Shown: positions 53,434 to 63,277, counted from the first letter of the stretch. The stretch is 64,000 nucleotides of DNA from Conchocele bisecta (GCA_029237695.1 CM055272.1:15550042-15614041); one strand, 5' to 3'. Made by a program: numbers and translations. The notes: generated by a model not told the origin, from the sequence alone.

Positions 53434-53809
53434 CCCAGTATTTTCACTCCATCATAGCTGAATCAATTGGGTATTTCAATATTTTAATTGGGTAAAATAA
53501 AATCACACTACTGTTTACACATCAACAGACAGCAATTATTGAATAGTTTGCTTCGAAATGAAAACATGTCTTGGCATTTCATTAGAATTGTCTCCTTGGA
53601 GACAATTCTAATGAAATACCAAGATGTGTTTTCATGGAAATTAAGAAAAAATATGCTATATTTGTGGTCTGTTTATTGTTTTCTGTAGCATGATAAAGGT
53701 ACCACAAATTTGTTATTTCTTTTTGATACTCGCTACTTCTGATTTCAATTGCGTTTTTGGCAATTTTAATTGGGTATTTACGCAAATACGCAGCTTATCT
53801 GGAGCTCTG
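53434..53809. mobile_element. Family C copy, left end missing
   Basis: Starts at TATTTTCACTCCATCATAGC; ends CAGCTTATCTGGAGCTCTG. Confidence 0.82.
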
Positions 53810-54000
53810 CACCGGTATAAACCTTGTATGTCATTGTGTGTCTGAATAACTAACACTTCCATGAAAAAACAGAGGTGTCAAATTGTATCATGTTTGTTCA
53901 GTCAACATTTGTTTCATAGAGTGCACAGTGTGAGATTGAAGCAAAAATGACATCCGCACAGGGGGGATGCTTTATGTGCACTTTTATCTAAGAGCCCAAT

Positions 54001-54328
54001 TTAATAACCCTTAGACCGTGATCTTATTATTTTTTTGTCGTCTGCTGTTTGTTTTCTATTTTCCATTTTTATCATCAAAAACATGCTTTAACAGCACTTT
54101 ACAATTATTTACAACATGCTTTGACAGCACTTCAGAATCATTTCCATTGGAAATGATTCTGAAGTGCTGTCAAACCATGTTTTTGTTGAGAAATAAGGCA
54201 AGATATAAATGTTGTTGTGAGTAAATTATTCTAAAGTGCTGTCAAAGCATGTTTTTGATGATAAAAATGGAAAATAGAAAATAAACAGCAGACGACAAAA
54301 AAAAATAAGATAGCGGTGTAAGGGTTAA
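54001..54328. mobile_element. Family B TTAA MITE, long form
   Basis: ATAACCCTTAGACCGTGATC ... GATAGCGGTGTAAGGGTTAA. An extra hairpin half is included, so three GCTGTCAAAGCA-type arms are present. Confidence 0.82.
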
Positions 54329-54689
54329 TGAACTTTAACAAATCAACAACATGCCATGATGTCACATGGGTCTAATGTATTGTATTGTATTGGGATGTAA
54401 AAGCAATACGTCGAATGTACGTTACATGTAGCATTTATGAATTCATAGAAGGTGTAAATATTACACCACAGAAAATAGTTTGGATACACTACGATGACCA
54501 CCGGGACAAATCATGTTTGATTTAGTTCTCAACCAGTGTAGCCAAAGATCAACCTGTGTATTGGTAACAAATAAACTTACCACCCATTTTCCCCAGAAAT
54601 TGTGAAGGTGTCTGGATCTTTGCTAAAATTGGCGAAAATAGCCACGATTTTCATACTGACAAAACCTTGGCAGGAGATACCTGTATTGT

Positions 54690-54870
54690 GCCTCTCTGCT
54701 GCTTCCCCCTCCCACCTCCTGATAGAGGTGGTGGGTGGAATATAGTGTTTGGACTGTGTGTCCATGTGTCCGATTAAGAAGTGAGCCAGAGACTCCAATC
54801 GGCCGTTTGGGGCATTTGTGTACTGACAGGCCACATTTTCATGTTTTAATTTGTTAAGCGATAAGCGACC
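54690..54870. repeat. Dispersed repeat shared with 23995
   Basis: CCCTCCCACCTCCTGATAGA with inverted TGGTGGGTGG, then ATAGTGTTTGGACTGTGTGT and GGGGCATTTGTGTACTGAC. Confidence 0.55.
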
Positions 54871-54992
54871 TATTATTGCTAAAAAAATGTGCTGAATTAA
54901 CATTTTTGTGCTCTCATACTACAGTTTGTTAAGACTTGTGCCATAATATCGTAGAACGTCTCCTAACCGGATGCCCCAAACTTTCCTCGCTG

Positions 54993-55295
54993 TAGCCTAT
55001 TTCATCAACATTGCAAAGTATACTTTACTAGCAAAGTATACTTTGAGGGAGTAATCATTTATTTTTCCTGAAATGCATTATTTCATATAGAACTAACAAA
55101 TGCATATATTTCATGATTAAAAGTATGCAGAATTATTATACTGAATTTATTACATTATCACAGCCAAATTGGCTGTGATAATGTAATAAATTCAGTATAA
55201 TAAAAATTAATAAATTTATCATAAAATTGAAAATTTCTCCCTCCAAGTATACTTTGCTACTAAAGTATACTTTGCAATGTTGATGAAATCGGCTA
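54993..55295. mobile_element. Family F MITE, perfect CTG duplication, 30 bp before exon 3
   Basis: TAGCCTATTTCATCAACATT to AATGTTGATGAAATCGGCTA, with CTG at 54990-54992 and 55296-55298. Central palindrome CACAGCCAAATTGGCTGTG. Confidence 0.92.
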
Positions 55296-55325
55296 CTGAT
55301 CAATTGTATGTGTTGTTTGTTTCAG

Positions 55326-55443
55326 GACGCGCTGGGGGAACAATCAGCACACGCGTGGTGCCTACTGTTACATCCAGGTCGGCTCGACTATAGCCGACGT
55401 CGAAACCCTCACCGAGCCCATCAATGATACTGCTTCCGGCAAG
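55326..55443 (+). CDS. Polyamine/spermine oxidase, internal exon
   Basis: 118 nt after TTTGTTTCAG and before GTAATT. Phase 2 entry completes an R codon with the previous exon, then TRWGNNQHTRGAYCYIQVGS and IADVETLTEPINDTASGK, leaving in phase 0. The RxW...TRGAY/SYxxVGS block is one of the most conserved stretches of SMOX/PAOX enzymes, near the FAD and substrate channel. The final GEA...STTHGA block of the family is expected in a later exon. I did not find it before 64000. The exon tail and donor are repeated twice downstream (see finding). Confidence 0.94.
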
Positions 55444-55690
55444 GTAATTGTCTTACCACAAGTATTACATATAGGGTTAGGGTTTTTGTAGGCAAGTATT
55501 ACATATAGCCCAATCATGATACTGCTTCCGGCAAGGTAATTGTCGTACCTAGGTATTACCGCAATTATTACATATAGGTTTAGGGTTATTGTACCTACTA
55601 CATACCGCAAATATTACATATAGCCCATTCATGATACTGCTTCCTGCAAGGTAACTATCGTACCTACTACCACAAATACAACATACATGT
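55414..55690. repeat. Tandem copies of the exon 3 end and splice donor
   Basis: ATGATACTGCTTCCGGCAAG|GTAATTGTC at the exon end recurs with GT at 55536 and, as TTCCTGCAAG|GTAACTATC, with GT at 55651. ATTACATATAG and GGGTTAGGG-like spacers separate them. Confidence 0.92.
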
Positions 55691-55828
55691 AGCTGTGCTA
55701 ACGAAAGCGTTAACTAAGTGACACTATACCATAAAAACAACATTCAAAATTGCAGTTATAACATTGGTTTGTAGCTAGTGGAGACATGTTACAGCATTAA
55801 TGACACTGCATGCCACAAGGCAACTTAT

Positions 55829-56206
55829 GGAGCCCCACAAGGGACGTAGAATTCTTTTTTTTTATTAATTTGTTCCCATAAAATAACAATTTGTTCCCTC
55901 AATTTAACAATTTGTTCTCACAAATTAACAATTTGTTCCCACAAATTAACAATTTTTTCCCTCAATTTAACAATTCGTTCCCACGAAGTAACAACGGGAA
56001 CGAATTGTTATATCGCGGGAACGAATTGTTAATTCGAGGGAACAAATTGTTAAATTGAGGGATCAAATTGTTAATTCGAGGGAACAAATTGTTATATCAT
56101 GGGAACGAATTGTTAATTCTAGGGAACAAATTGTTAAATTGAGGGAAGAAACTGTTATTTTGTGGGAACAAATAAATAAAAAAATCCATGTCCCCTGTGG
56201 GGCTCC
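55829..56206. repeat. Inverted minisatellite element with GGAGCCCC ends
   Basis: GGAGCCCCACAAGGGAC at the left and GTCCCCTGTGGGGCTCC at the right are inverted. The left arm is about six 18-21 bp units AACAATTTGTTCCCACAAAT. The right arm is about eight units in the opposite sense, GGGAACAAATTGTTAAATTG. The arms meet near 55992. Confidence 0.92.
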
Positions 56207-56277
56207 GTAGTGACTATAGACGGTAAATACAACATACCGGTAATGGCATAATTTTGTGACACCACTTTGCTAATCAT

Positions 56278-56512
56278 CAGGGGGCCATTTCACTAAACTT
56301 CATACTAAAATGTTCGTAAGTGCAAATTTATGATAGTCTGTAAATTTCACATTAACAATGTTTTCTTGTAAACAATTATTGGATTTACATTTATTGAGCA
56401 CATGCTGCATATGCCATCAATCCATAAATCCATCAATTGAAATTTCCAGACGATCCTAAAGTTGCACTTACGAACATTTTAGTAGTACAAAGTTTATTGA
56501 AACGGCCCCCTG
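56278..56512. mobile_element. Family Q element, both ends present
   Basis: CAGGGGGCCATTTCACTAAA and ATTGAAACGGCCCCCTG inverted. The palindromic centre is damaged (GCTGCATATGCCATC). Confidence 0.8.
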
Positions 56513-56562
56513 GTGAATAGAAGCAACTAGAATAAATGAATGTTATAAAAGTAATCAAGGCC

Positions 56563-56740
56563 ACCCCCAAAAAAAAAAGTACTTTGCAACTCCGATATCG
56601 CCGTGTCAGAAAAATCTCTGCGCGTCCAAGCATTTTATTTTCATGGACAAATAAGAAAGCATTGTAAATTCGCCACATGATCGATCAAAGACACTACAAT
56701 GAAAAAATATGTTACGTCCAATGATTTTACTCAGGTTATA
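56563..56740. repeat. Partial copy of the AAGTAC TIR element
   Basis: AAAAAGTACTTTGCAACTCC, GATATCGCCGTGTCAGAAAA and AATTCGCCACATGATCGATC align to 3897-4010. Confidence 0.65.
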
Positions 56741-57005
56741 ATACCTTAATTAAATATATATGGGAACCACATGTTCAATTGACAAGCAAAATGCATCTGG
56801 TGTCTTGAAAAAGTATGTCCGTTCGTCACGCGGTTGAAGTTTTTGTTTGAGCTTGTATCTCAAGGGATCGTAGCTAGTTATTTCCCTTTGCAAATCAATT
56901 AATAGATATCCAGTCCTTTGCTGTATTTCAGCATTTGTTTCTTACTGAATAGCAGAAAAAATATGTTTTGCAAACAGAGTGGACCCAAATCAGACTGCAC
57001 ATCTG

Positions 57006-57312
57006 TAGCCGATTTCACCAAATTTGCAAAGTATACTTTACTAGCAAAGTATACTTTGAGGGAGAAATCATTAATTTTCCTGAAATGCATAATTTATATA
57101 GAACTAACGACTGTATATATTTGATGATTAAAAGTACATGTATACAGAATTATTATACTGAATTTATTACATTATCACAGCCAAAATGGCTGTGATAATG
57201 TAATAAATTCAGTATAATAAAAATTAATAAATTTATCCTAAAATTGAAAATTTCTCCCTCAAAGTATACTTTGCTAGATAAGTATACTTTGCAATGTTGG
57301 TGAAATAGGCTA
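57006..57312. mobile_element. Family F MITE, complete
   Basis: TAGCCGATTTCACCAAATTT to AATGTTGGTGAAATAGGCTA. CTG at 57003-57005, CGG at 57313-57315. Central CACAGCCAAAATGGCTGTG. Confidence 0.88.
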
Positions 57313-57555
57313 CGGTGCAGTCTGATCTGGATTTACTCTGATTGAAATCACATTAATAAGTGTGACAATATGAATCTGGCAGATAACGCAGTCCCTGATC
57401 AGATTGTACAGACATGTAGGATGACATGGATCAACGCTAGTCGAAAACACTGTTATGACTCCTTTTCACAACAATTCGAGCTATGTTCGCCCTTTTTACG
57501 AACAATAAGGCCCTACAATATACAATTTGGAACGGATTTCTATAAATAAAGTCAA
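57313..57555. repeat. Dispersed repeat, paralogue of 15885-16330 (empty site)
   Basis: GTGCAGTCTGATCTGGATTT, GCAGTCCCTGATCAGATTGT and AACACTGTTATGACTCC mark the uninterrupted equivalent of the C'' insertion site at 16039. Confidence 0.75.
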
Positions 57556-57903
57556 AGGGAGATAACTAGCTACGATCCCTCATAGTATTATAGGCCTACA
57601 GCCACAATACTTGCACGCATTTATCAGGCAGTGATATGTACCGCAAACCACTGTGAAACATATGACCTACAAGTGAGCTTGACCTACAGTTGCAATATTT
57701 ACATAGTTATTTCCCTTGGTTAATGTTTTTGTTTGAGCTTGCATCTTCAATGGTATTAGGTCTACAGCCGCCGTATAAGCTATCGTTAAGAAGTGAAGTT
57801 TTCTAGCAAATACGGTAATTTCATGAAGCCACACTAAGTTATAGTTAAGAAGTGAAGTTTTCCAGCAAATACTATAATTTCATCATGCAACTATATGCTA
57901 CGG
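57556..57903. other. Degenerate CAAATACGGTAATTTCA repeats, otherwise unassigned
   Basis: AGAAGTGAAGTTTTCTAGCA and AGAAGTGAAGTTTTCCAGCA occur twice. They foreshadow the 44-bp array at 58130. Confidence 0.5.
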
Positions 57904-58115
57904 TTAACCGTAACTATGTGGGAAACAACATATTTCGTCTGCTGTTGTTTTATATTTTATCTTCCCTCTCAATAAAATCATGGTTTGACAGCACTTTAGA
58001 ATCATTTCCATTGGAAATGATTCTAAAGTGTTGTCAAACCATGATTTTGATAAGAAAAATGGAAAATAAAAAATAACAGAAGACGACAAAAATTCATACA
58101 CCATTGTAAGGGTTA
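57904..58115. mobile_element. Family B TTAA MITE
   Basis: TTAACCGTAACTATGTGGGA ... CACCATTGTAAGGGTTAA. Hairpin around CCATTGG. Confidence 0.85.
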
Positions 58116-58290
58116 AGAAGTGAAGATTGCTGGCAAGTACGGTAATTTCAAAGACAGTTAAGATTGGAATTTACTGGAAAACACGGTAATTTCAAAGACA
58201 GTTAAGAGTGGAATTTACTGGCAAATACGGTAATTTCAAAGACAGTTAAGATTCAAATTTACTGGCAAATACGGTAATTTAATCAAGCAA
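58116..58290. repeat. 44-bp minisatellite, about four units
   Basis: TTTCAAAGACAGTTAAGATT then GGAATTTACTGGAAAACACG; GACAGTTAAG at 58153, 58197 and 58241. It follows a B MITE whose TTAA falls within a unit-like GGGTTAAGAAGTG. Confidence 0.85.
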
Positions 58291-58548
58291 TAAGCAAAAA
58301 CTGATTTCATTTTTCCATTTCTCTAATCTGCATGAATTGATTATACTCTGGTATGCTTCTGAATTACACTTTCTATATTAGCACTAATGTGTCGCATTTT
58401 CTGAATGATTAGATGCTACTAAATCAATACCAATTCAGGTTTATAATGCGTGTCTACGCATGTCACCGTACAAGTTGGCATTTGTGGGTGTTCGGTGACG
58501 TACATAAACCTTGAGGCATTTCTGGGTACTCAGTGATGTACATAGACC

Positions 58549-58746
58549 TTAACCCTCACTACGCGGGAGACAAACAATTTCATCTACTGTTTTTCATTTT
58601 TGCCTTAATTCTTCACAAAAAACCTGTTTTGGCAGCACATGTGGAGACGATTCTCATGCGCTGTCAAAACAGGTTTTTATCGAAAATTATTGAAAATAAA
58701 ACATTTCCAACAGACGACAAAATTTAATTCAGCGTAGTAAGGGTCA
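58549..58746. mobile_element. Family B MITE inside the 38-bp minisatellite
   Basis: TTAACCCTCACTACGCGGGA ... AGCGTAGTAAGGGTCAG. Left TTAA coincides with the ACCTTAAGG of the unit; the right TTAA is mutated. Confidence 0.8.
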
Positions 58747-58945
58747 GTGTGTGCTCAGTGATGTACATAGACCTTAAGGCATTTCTGTGTACTCTAAGTG
58801 ACGTACATATTCTGAGTGATGTATATAGACCTTAAGGCATTTCTGTGTACTGTGTACTCAGTGATGTACATAGATCTTATGGCATTTCTGGATACTCAGT
58901 GATGTACATAGACCTTAAGGCATTTCTGTGTACTCAGTAAAAAAA

Positions 58946-59256
58946 TGTGAATGCTTGGATTTAACTACAGCACTGGCTCGATGACCTTGCATGTCGTCTC
59001 CCAAGAATGGAAGAAAGGAAGGAGGTGGATACAGAGGGGGGGCCTAGCTCTTAATAGAATAGTCCCATCTGGTTCTTTAACGTGCCCAGACTCACTTCAA
59101 ATCTGATACACAGGACCGCCTTTTAAAGTCCTCACCCGAAAGGACTAGTAGAGCAGGAAATACAAAGTATCTCAGAAATACTGACACACTGGCCGAAAAT
59201 CAACCTGGGTCGCCAGTGTGGCAGTCCGACGGTGCTACCCTCGGCCACGGTTGCTC
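58946..59256 (-). mobile_element. tRNA-derived SINE (minus strand) in the minisatellite
   Basis: Reverse strand reads AACCGTGGCCGAGGGTAGCA (A-box-like, tRNA Ser/Leu type), GGACTGCCACACTGGCGAC, then CCCAGGTTGATTTTC (B-box-like). A body follows with GGGCACGTTAAAGAACCAGA. Minisatellite units flank both sides. Confidence 0.72.
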
Positions 59257-59747
59257 CTAGGTACTCAGTGACGTACATAGATCTAAGGTATTTCTGGGTA
59301 CTTAGTGACATACATAGGCATTGCTGTGTACTCAGATACATACATAGACCTTAAGGTATTTCTGAGTACTCGGTGACATACATAGGCATTTCTGTGTACT
59401 CAGTGACATACATAGACCTTAAGACCTTAAAGGCATTTCTGTGTACTCAGTGACATACATAGACCGTAAGGCATTTCTGTGTACTCAGTGACATACATAG
59501 ACCGTAAGGCATTTCTGTGTACTCAGTGACATACATAGACCTTAAGGCATTTCTGTGTACTCAGTGATGTACGTAGACCTTAAGGCATTTCTGTGTACTC
59601 AGTGACGTACATTGACCTTAAGGCATTTCTGTGTACTCGGTGACATACATAGACCGTAAGGCATTTCTGTGTACTCAGTGACGTACATATACCTTAAGGC
59701 ATTTCTGTGTAGTCAGTGACTTACATAGATCTTAAGGCATGTCTGGG

Positions 59748-60072
59748 TACTCCATCATTTCTGAAGCAATTGGGTATTTCAACATTTTAATTGGGTAAAA
59801 TAAAATCACACTACTGTTTACACACAGCAGACAGCAATTATTGAATAGTTTGCTTCATTTGGCATTTCATTAGAATTGTCTCCTTGGATGTGTTTTCATG
59901 GAAAATAAGAAAAATATGCTATATTTGTGGTCTGTTTATTGTTTTCTGCACCATGATAAAGGCACCACAAAATTTGGATTGCTTTTTAATACTCGCTACT
60001 TCTGATTTCAATTGGGGTTTTGGGAATTTTAATTAGGTATTTAAGCAAATACGCAGCTTATCTGGAGCTCTG
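59748..60072. mobile_element. Family C copy, internally shortened
   Basis: TACTCCATCATTTCTGAAGC to CAGCTTATCTGGAGCTCTG; half of the central palindrome is deleted (GTCTCCTTGGATGTG). Confidence 0.82.
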
Positions 60073-60100
60073 ATTGATTGTCTGATTGGTTTGACCCTTT

Positions 60101-60392
60101 CAACATTACAAACCTCTTTAGCGGTGTTTGCAAACAGTGTAGATCCAAATGAGCCGGCTCATGGCGATCCATCCGTCTCATCAGGATCTGCACTTTTTAA
60201 TTTCATATTTTTCAGAGAAAAAAAACAACCCCTTTTCATAAATGGACTTGTCTGAAAATCATTTTGTAACAGGATCTGCACTTTTTTAAAGTAATTTTCA
60301 TATTGGTTTATAGAAAAATTACCCCCTTATAAATGGACTCGTCTGAAAATAATTTTGTGCTGGCGTTGTAACCTCAACATGAAAAGGGTTAA
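60101..60392. mobile_element. Family D MITE with internal duplication
   Basis: TTGACCCTTTCAACATTACA ... ACATGAAAAGGGTTAA. GGATCTGCACTTTTT ... TTTTCATA ... AAATGGACT occurs twice. Confidence 0.78.
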
Positions 60393-60624
60393 TGACGTCT
60401 GATCATTAACTTCTCACGATTCATACTGAGCTAACGAGATTGTTGCTAATCATATGTAGACATCTATAGGGTTTCCACAGGTAATCATAATGAGTTGACT
60501 TGCCGTGTTAACGAGGTGGCTACGTATCGTATCGTTAGTAGATTCTGTAATGATATGTAAGTGCATAGGCAGGAAAAACCTAGATCTCACACACTTGTGT
60601 GTATCTGGTTGCATTATCATTCAT

Positions 60625-60863
60625 TTCATGCATGCTAGCAGAGAAAATAACAGCCAACAAATTAGGAGAGTTTTTCTCTGTAAATATGTCTCGGAATTTC
60701 ATTAGAATTGAGTCCTGAGGACTCAATTCTAATGAAATTCCCAGACATATTCATGATATTTACAGGGAGAAATAAAAGCAACATAATTTTTTATAATTAA
60801 TTGTCGTTTTGCCATTTTTGAACTATTTATAGCCCACAAGTTTCCCAGCATGCAAATAGTTAA
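60625..60863. mobile_element. Family G MITE
   Basis: TTTCATGCATGCTAGCAGAG ... CCAGCATGCAAATAGTTAA. Perfect GAATTTCATTAGAATTGAGT hairpin. Confidence 0.82.
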
Positions 60864-60869
60864 AGGTCC

Positions 60870-61570
60870 TTGGTCTCGGATGTGGATGAACTGTCTGAGC
60901 AAAACGATATTGGTACTTTAAGAGCATTTAACGGTAGACTTGTATCAGTTTTCTCAACAACAATATGACCCTATATGCCATTGACATGAAAAAGAATTTA
61001 GAAAAAACAAAAAAAAATTAATATTGAAAAAATAATTAGCGTTGCAAATGCCAGTTTTGCTAAATATAGAATTCATGTTTCCCGCTTCCTGCACTCGCAC
61101 TTAGTAGCCACGTGCCTGTCACAGTTAACATTCAGTTTCCAAATTTTTCAATTCGGTTATTTTTTTATGAACTTGCACGTACATCGTGTGTTATTAAGGT
61201 ACTACTTAGTACCGTGTTTATGGTGATTATATTGACGTGTGCAATGTTGACTTGTATAAAGCTTTTGAAGCATTCTAACCAAGTTTGCCTTTTTGGTGAA
61301 TTACTTTTTATTATTAAATATTTAATATGTGAACTACATGTATACTGCATTGTCTTACTGGTTTGCCCACCCAGTCATGTGCATATGTTCGTTTGAATGT
61401 AGCGCCACCCGTAAACATGTTTTCAAATTACAATACGATTACAAGTTCGGCTGTTTGACACCGAATCGATCATGCACATGCAGTACATGGTGCATGTATA
61501 TGAATTTACATCAACAAGGCTCAGCATCTGGTTCTAAATATAACTTTGTACTTATTGAAACATAAATGAT
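60870..61570. other. Unassigned intronic stretch
   Basis: Open frames of 94 and 78 codons (61112-61565) show no domain and no splice context. Nothing else recognised. Confidence 0.4.
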
Positions 61571-61572
61571 CA

Positions 61573-62215
61573 TAGATATTGGCGAAAACGTAGCAATATG
61601 CGATTAATTGAGACAAAATGATGTGCTTTCATTGGTTGAGAAACTAGGGAAAACAATAAGTATCAGTTATTGTTCACATATTGGAGTTTTAAGGAATTAA
61701 ATGGGAGCGAGCGCTAGCGACCGCAGCATTTATTTCCTGAAAAATCCAATATGTGAACAGTAACATACTTACAGTTCAGCCAAGTGTACACTGCAATGTC
61801 CCATCCAAGTATTGATTTTCCATTTCCTGTCGAACAGTTATTCATTAAATGATTATAGATATTGGCGAAAACGTAGCAATATGTCATTAATTGAGACGAA
61901 ATGATGTGCTTTCATTGGTTGAGAAACTAGGGAAAACAATAAGTATCAGTTATTGTTCACATATTGGAGTTTTAAGGAATTAAATGGGAGCGAGCGCTAG
62001 CGACCACAGCATTTATTTCCTGAAAAATCCAATATGTGAACAGTAACATACTTACAGTTCAGCCAAGTGTACACTGCAATGTCCCATCCAAGTATTGATT
62101 TTCCATTTCCTGTCGAACAGTTATTCATTAAATCTGGTAATAACTAACTGATTGTCGTAAGTGGAGCACAGTGCTGCCCAGCGATTCGCTTAGAAACTAG
62201 GGCAAACAATAAGTC
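61573..62215. repeat. Family J element in 283-bp tandem duplication
   Basis: TAGATATTGGCGAAAACGTA begins at 61573 and 61856. Each unit has the J hairpin (TTATTGTTCACATATTGGAG), loop GGGAGCGAGCGCTAGCGACC and CCATCCAAGTATTGATTTTC. The 3' J body follows only the second unit. Confidence 0.92.
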
Positions 62216-62394
62216 CCGTTTCATGGCGGGTGACGTATTCACAATGACAAACGGTGATCACCGATCATAGGTTGCACTGTTTGACAGGTGTATCGTTTTG
62301 TTGGCAGGCAGTGTATATATCCACACAGATGTGCTGACTAGTATATTTTACAGGTGTCAGAGTGATCTGGATGCCAATCTGACAAAACTGAGCT

Positions 62395-62738
62395 TATTAT
62401 GCCCTCTACGCGATAGCAAGGGGGGGCATATTGCGTTGCTCTTGAGGTTACGTCCGTACGGCCGTGTACATAATTTAACGTCAAAAAGTTTGTAAGAAAT
62501 TCTCCAACATGTAATATCTTCAAGATTATGCGAAGGATTGCTTCCATACTTTGACACTTGAAACACCTGAACATTTGTCACACACTCGCGTCACCATTAA
62601 CACGACCTTGACCTTTGTCACCTTCGAAATGTCGCTGAAACACTTTGTTTGGTGGCTTTGCCTTGTTTCTTGTTCGCTTGTATGGTCCAGTATGCCAGAG
62701 GGCATACCCCTCTTTTACAAACATAATCTCTTGTTATA
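62395..62738. repeat. K-type element with hairpin start
   Basis: TATTATGCCCTCTACGCGAT and inverted GGGGGGGCATATTGCG at the start, ACGTCCGTACGGCCGTGTAC, and the end CATAATCTCTTGTTATAATT. Confidence 0.65.
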
Positions 62739-62744
62739 ATTACC

Positions 62745-62895
62745 TTTGCGACCAGTGTAGACCCTGATCAGACTGCGCTTCCGATCTACATCCTGATCTG
62801 ACAAGATCTGGCTTATTACCTTTGCAACCAGTGCAGACCCTGATCAGACTGCGCTTTTAAAAGCGCAGTCTGGTCAGGGTCTACACTGTTTGCCA
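62745..62895. mobile_element. Family E element, partly duplicated
   Basis: GCGACCAGTGTAGACCCTGA, then GCAACCAGTGCAGACCCTGA, and the hairpin GACTGCGCTTTTAAAAGCGCAGTC. Confidence 0.78.
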
Positions 62896-63109
62896 ATCAA
62901 AAACTAACAATTTGTTAAATGTGTAGCGATCGGTAGGTGTAGTTACCGTTATCAGGGTCTAACCTGTTCGCCAGTCAGTCAATGAACCGTCCATTAAATC
63001 TGTAGCAAACAGTATATATGTGTTATTATCAGATTGCAAACGTGTGGTGGTATATGATCAGGGTCTACGCTGCTCACCAAACTATTCATTATGTCTATTT
63101 GCGAGGGAG

Positions 63110-63262
63110 AGGCTGTAGCCTAGTTTGAAGGCTTGTGGAATAGCGGACTTTCAATCCGGAGGTTGTGGGTTCAAACCTTGGCTAAGGCATAAACAAATAC
63201 TTTCATAGTATTCCATCCTTCTGGGCTGTCGGATGAGACTAAACTATGGTCCCGTCTCTATA
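63110..63262 (+). mobile_element. tRNA-like SINE head
   Basis: GCTGTAGCCTAGTTTGAAGG (A-box-like), an anticodon-type stem CGGA-loop-TCCG, then GTGGGTTCAAACCTTGG (B-box GGTTCAAACC) and AATACTTTCATAGTATTCCA, which is shared with the SINE at 44352. Weak T and acceptor stems argue against a functional tRNA. Confidence 0.7.
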
Positions 63263-63277
63263 TGACATTATAAGGTT

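Larger units (their letters stand above)
14753..55325 (+). other. Intron of the polyamine oxidase gene, 40.6 kb
   Basis: GTAAGC donor at 14753 and TTTGTTTCAG acceptor ending at 55325, phase 2 on both sides. No other host exon was identified inside. Confidence 0.85.
58460..59745. repeat. 38-bp minisatellite, interrupted by a B MITE and a SINE
   Basis: Unit ACTCAGTGACATACATAGAC plus CTTAAGGCATTTCTGTGT. GCATTTCTGTGT at 59471, 59509, 59547 and 59585 confirms 38 bp. Each unit contains a TTAA or near match. Confidence 0.93.

Noticed and set aside
61112..61565. Overlapping 94- and 78-codon frames
   Set aside because: No domain recognised, typical of chance frames in AT-rich intron.
63110..63200. 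Functional tRNA gene (possible anticodon TTC)
   Set aside because: B-box and anticodon stem look right, but T and acceptor stems do not pair, and the downstream sequence is shared with a SINE at 44352.
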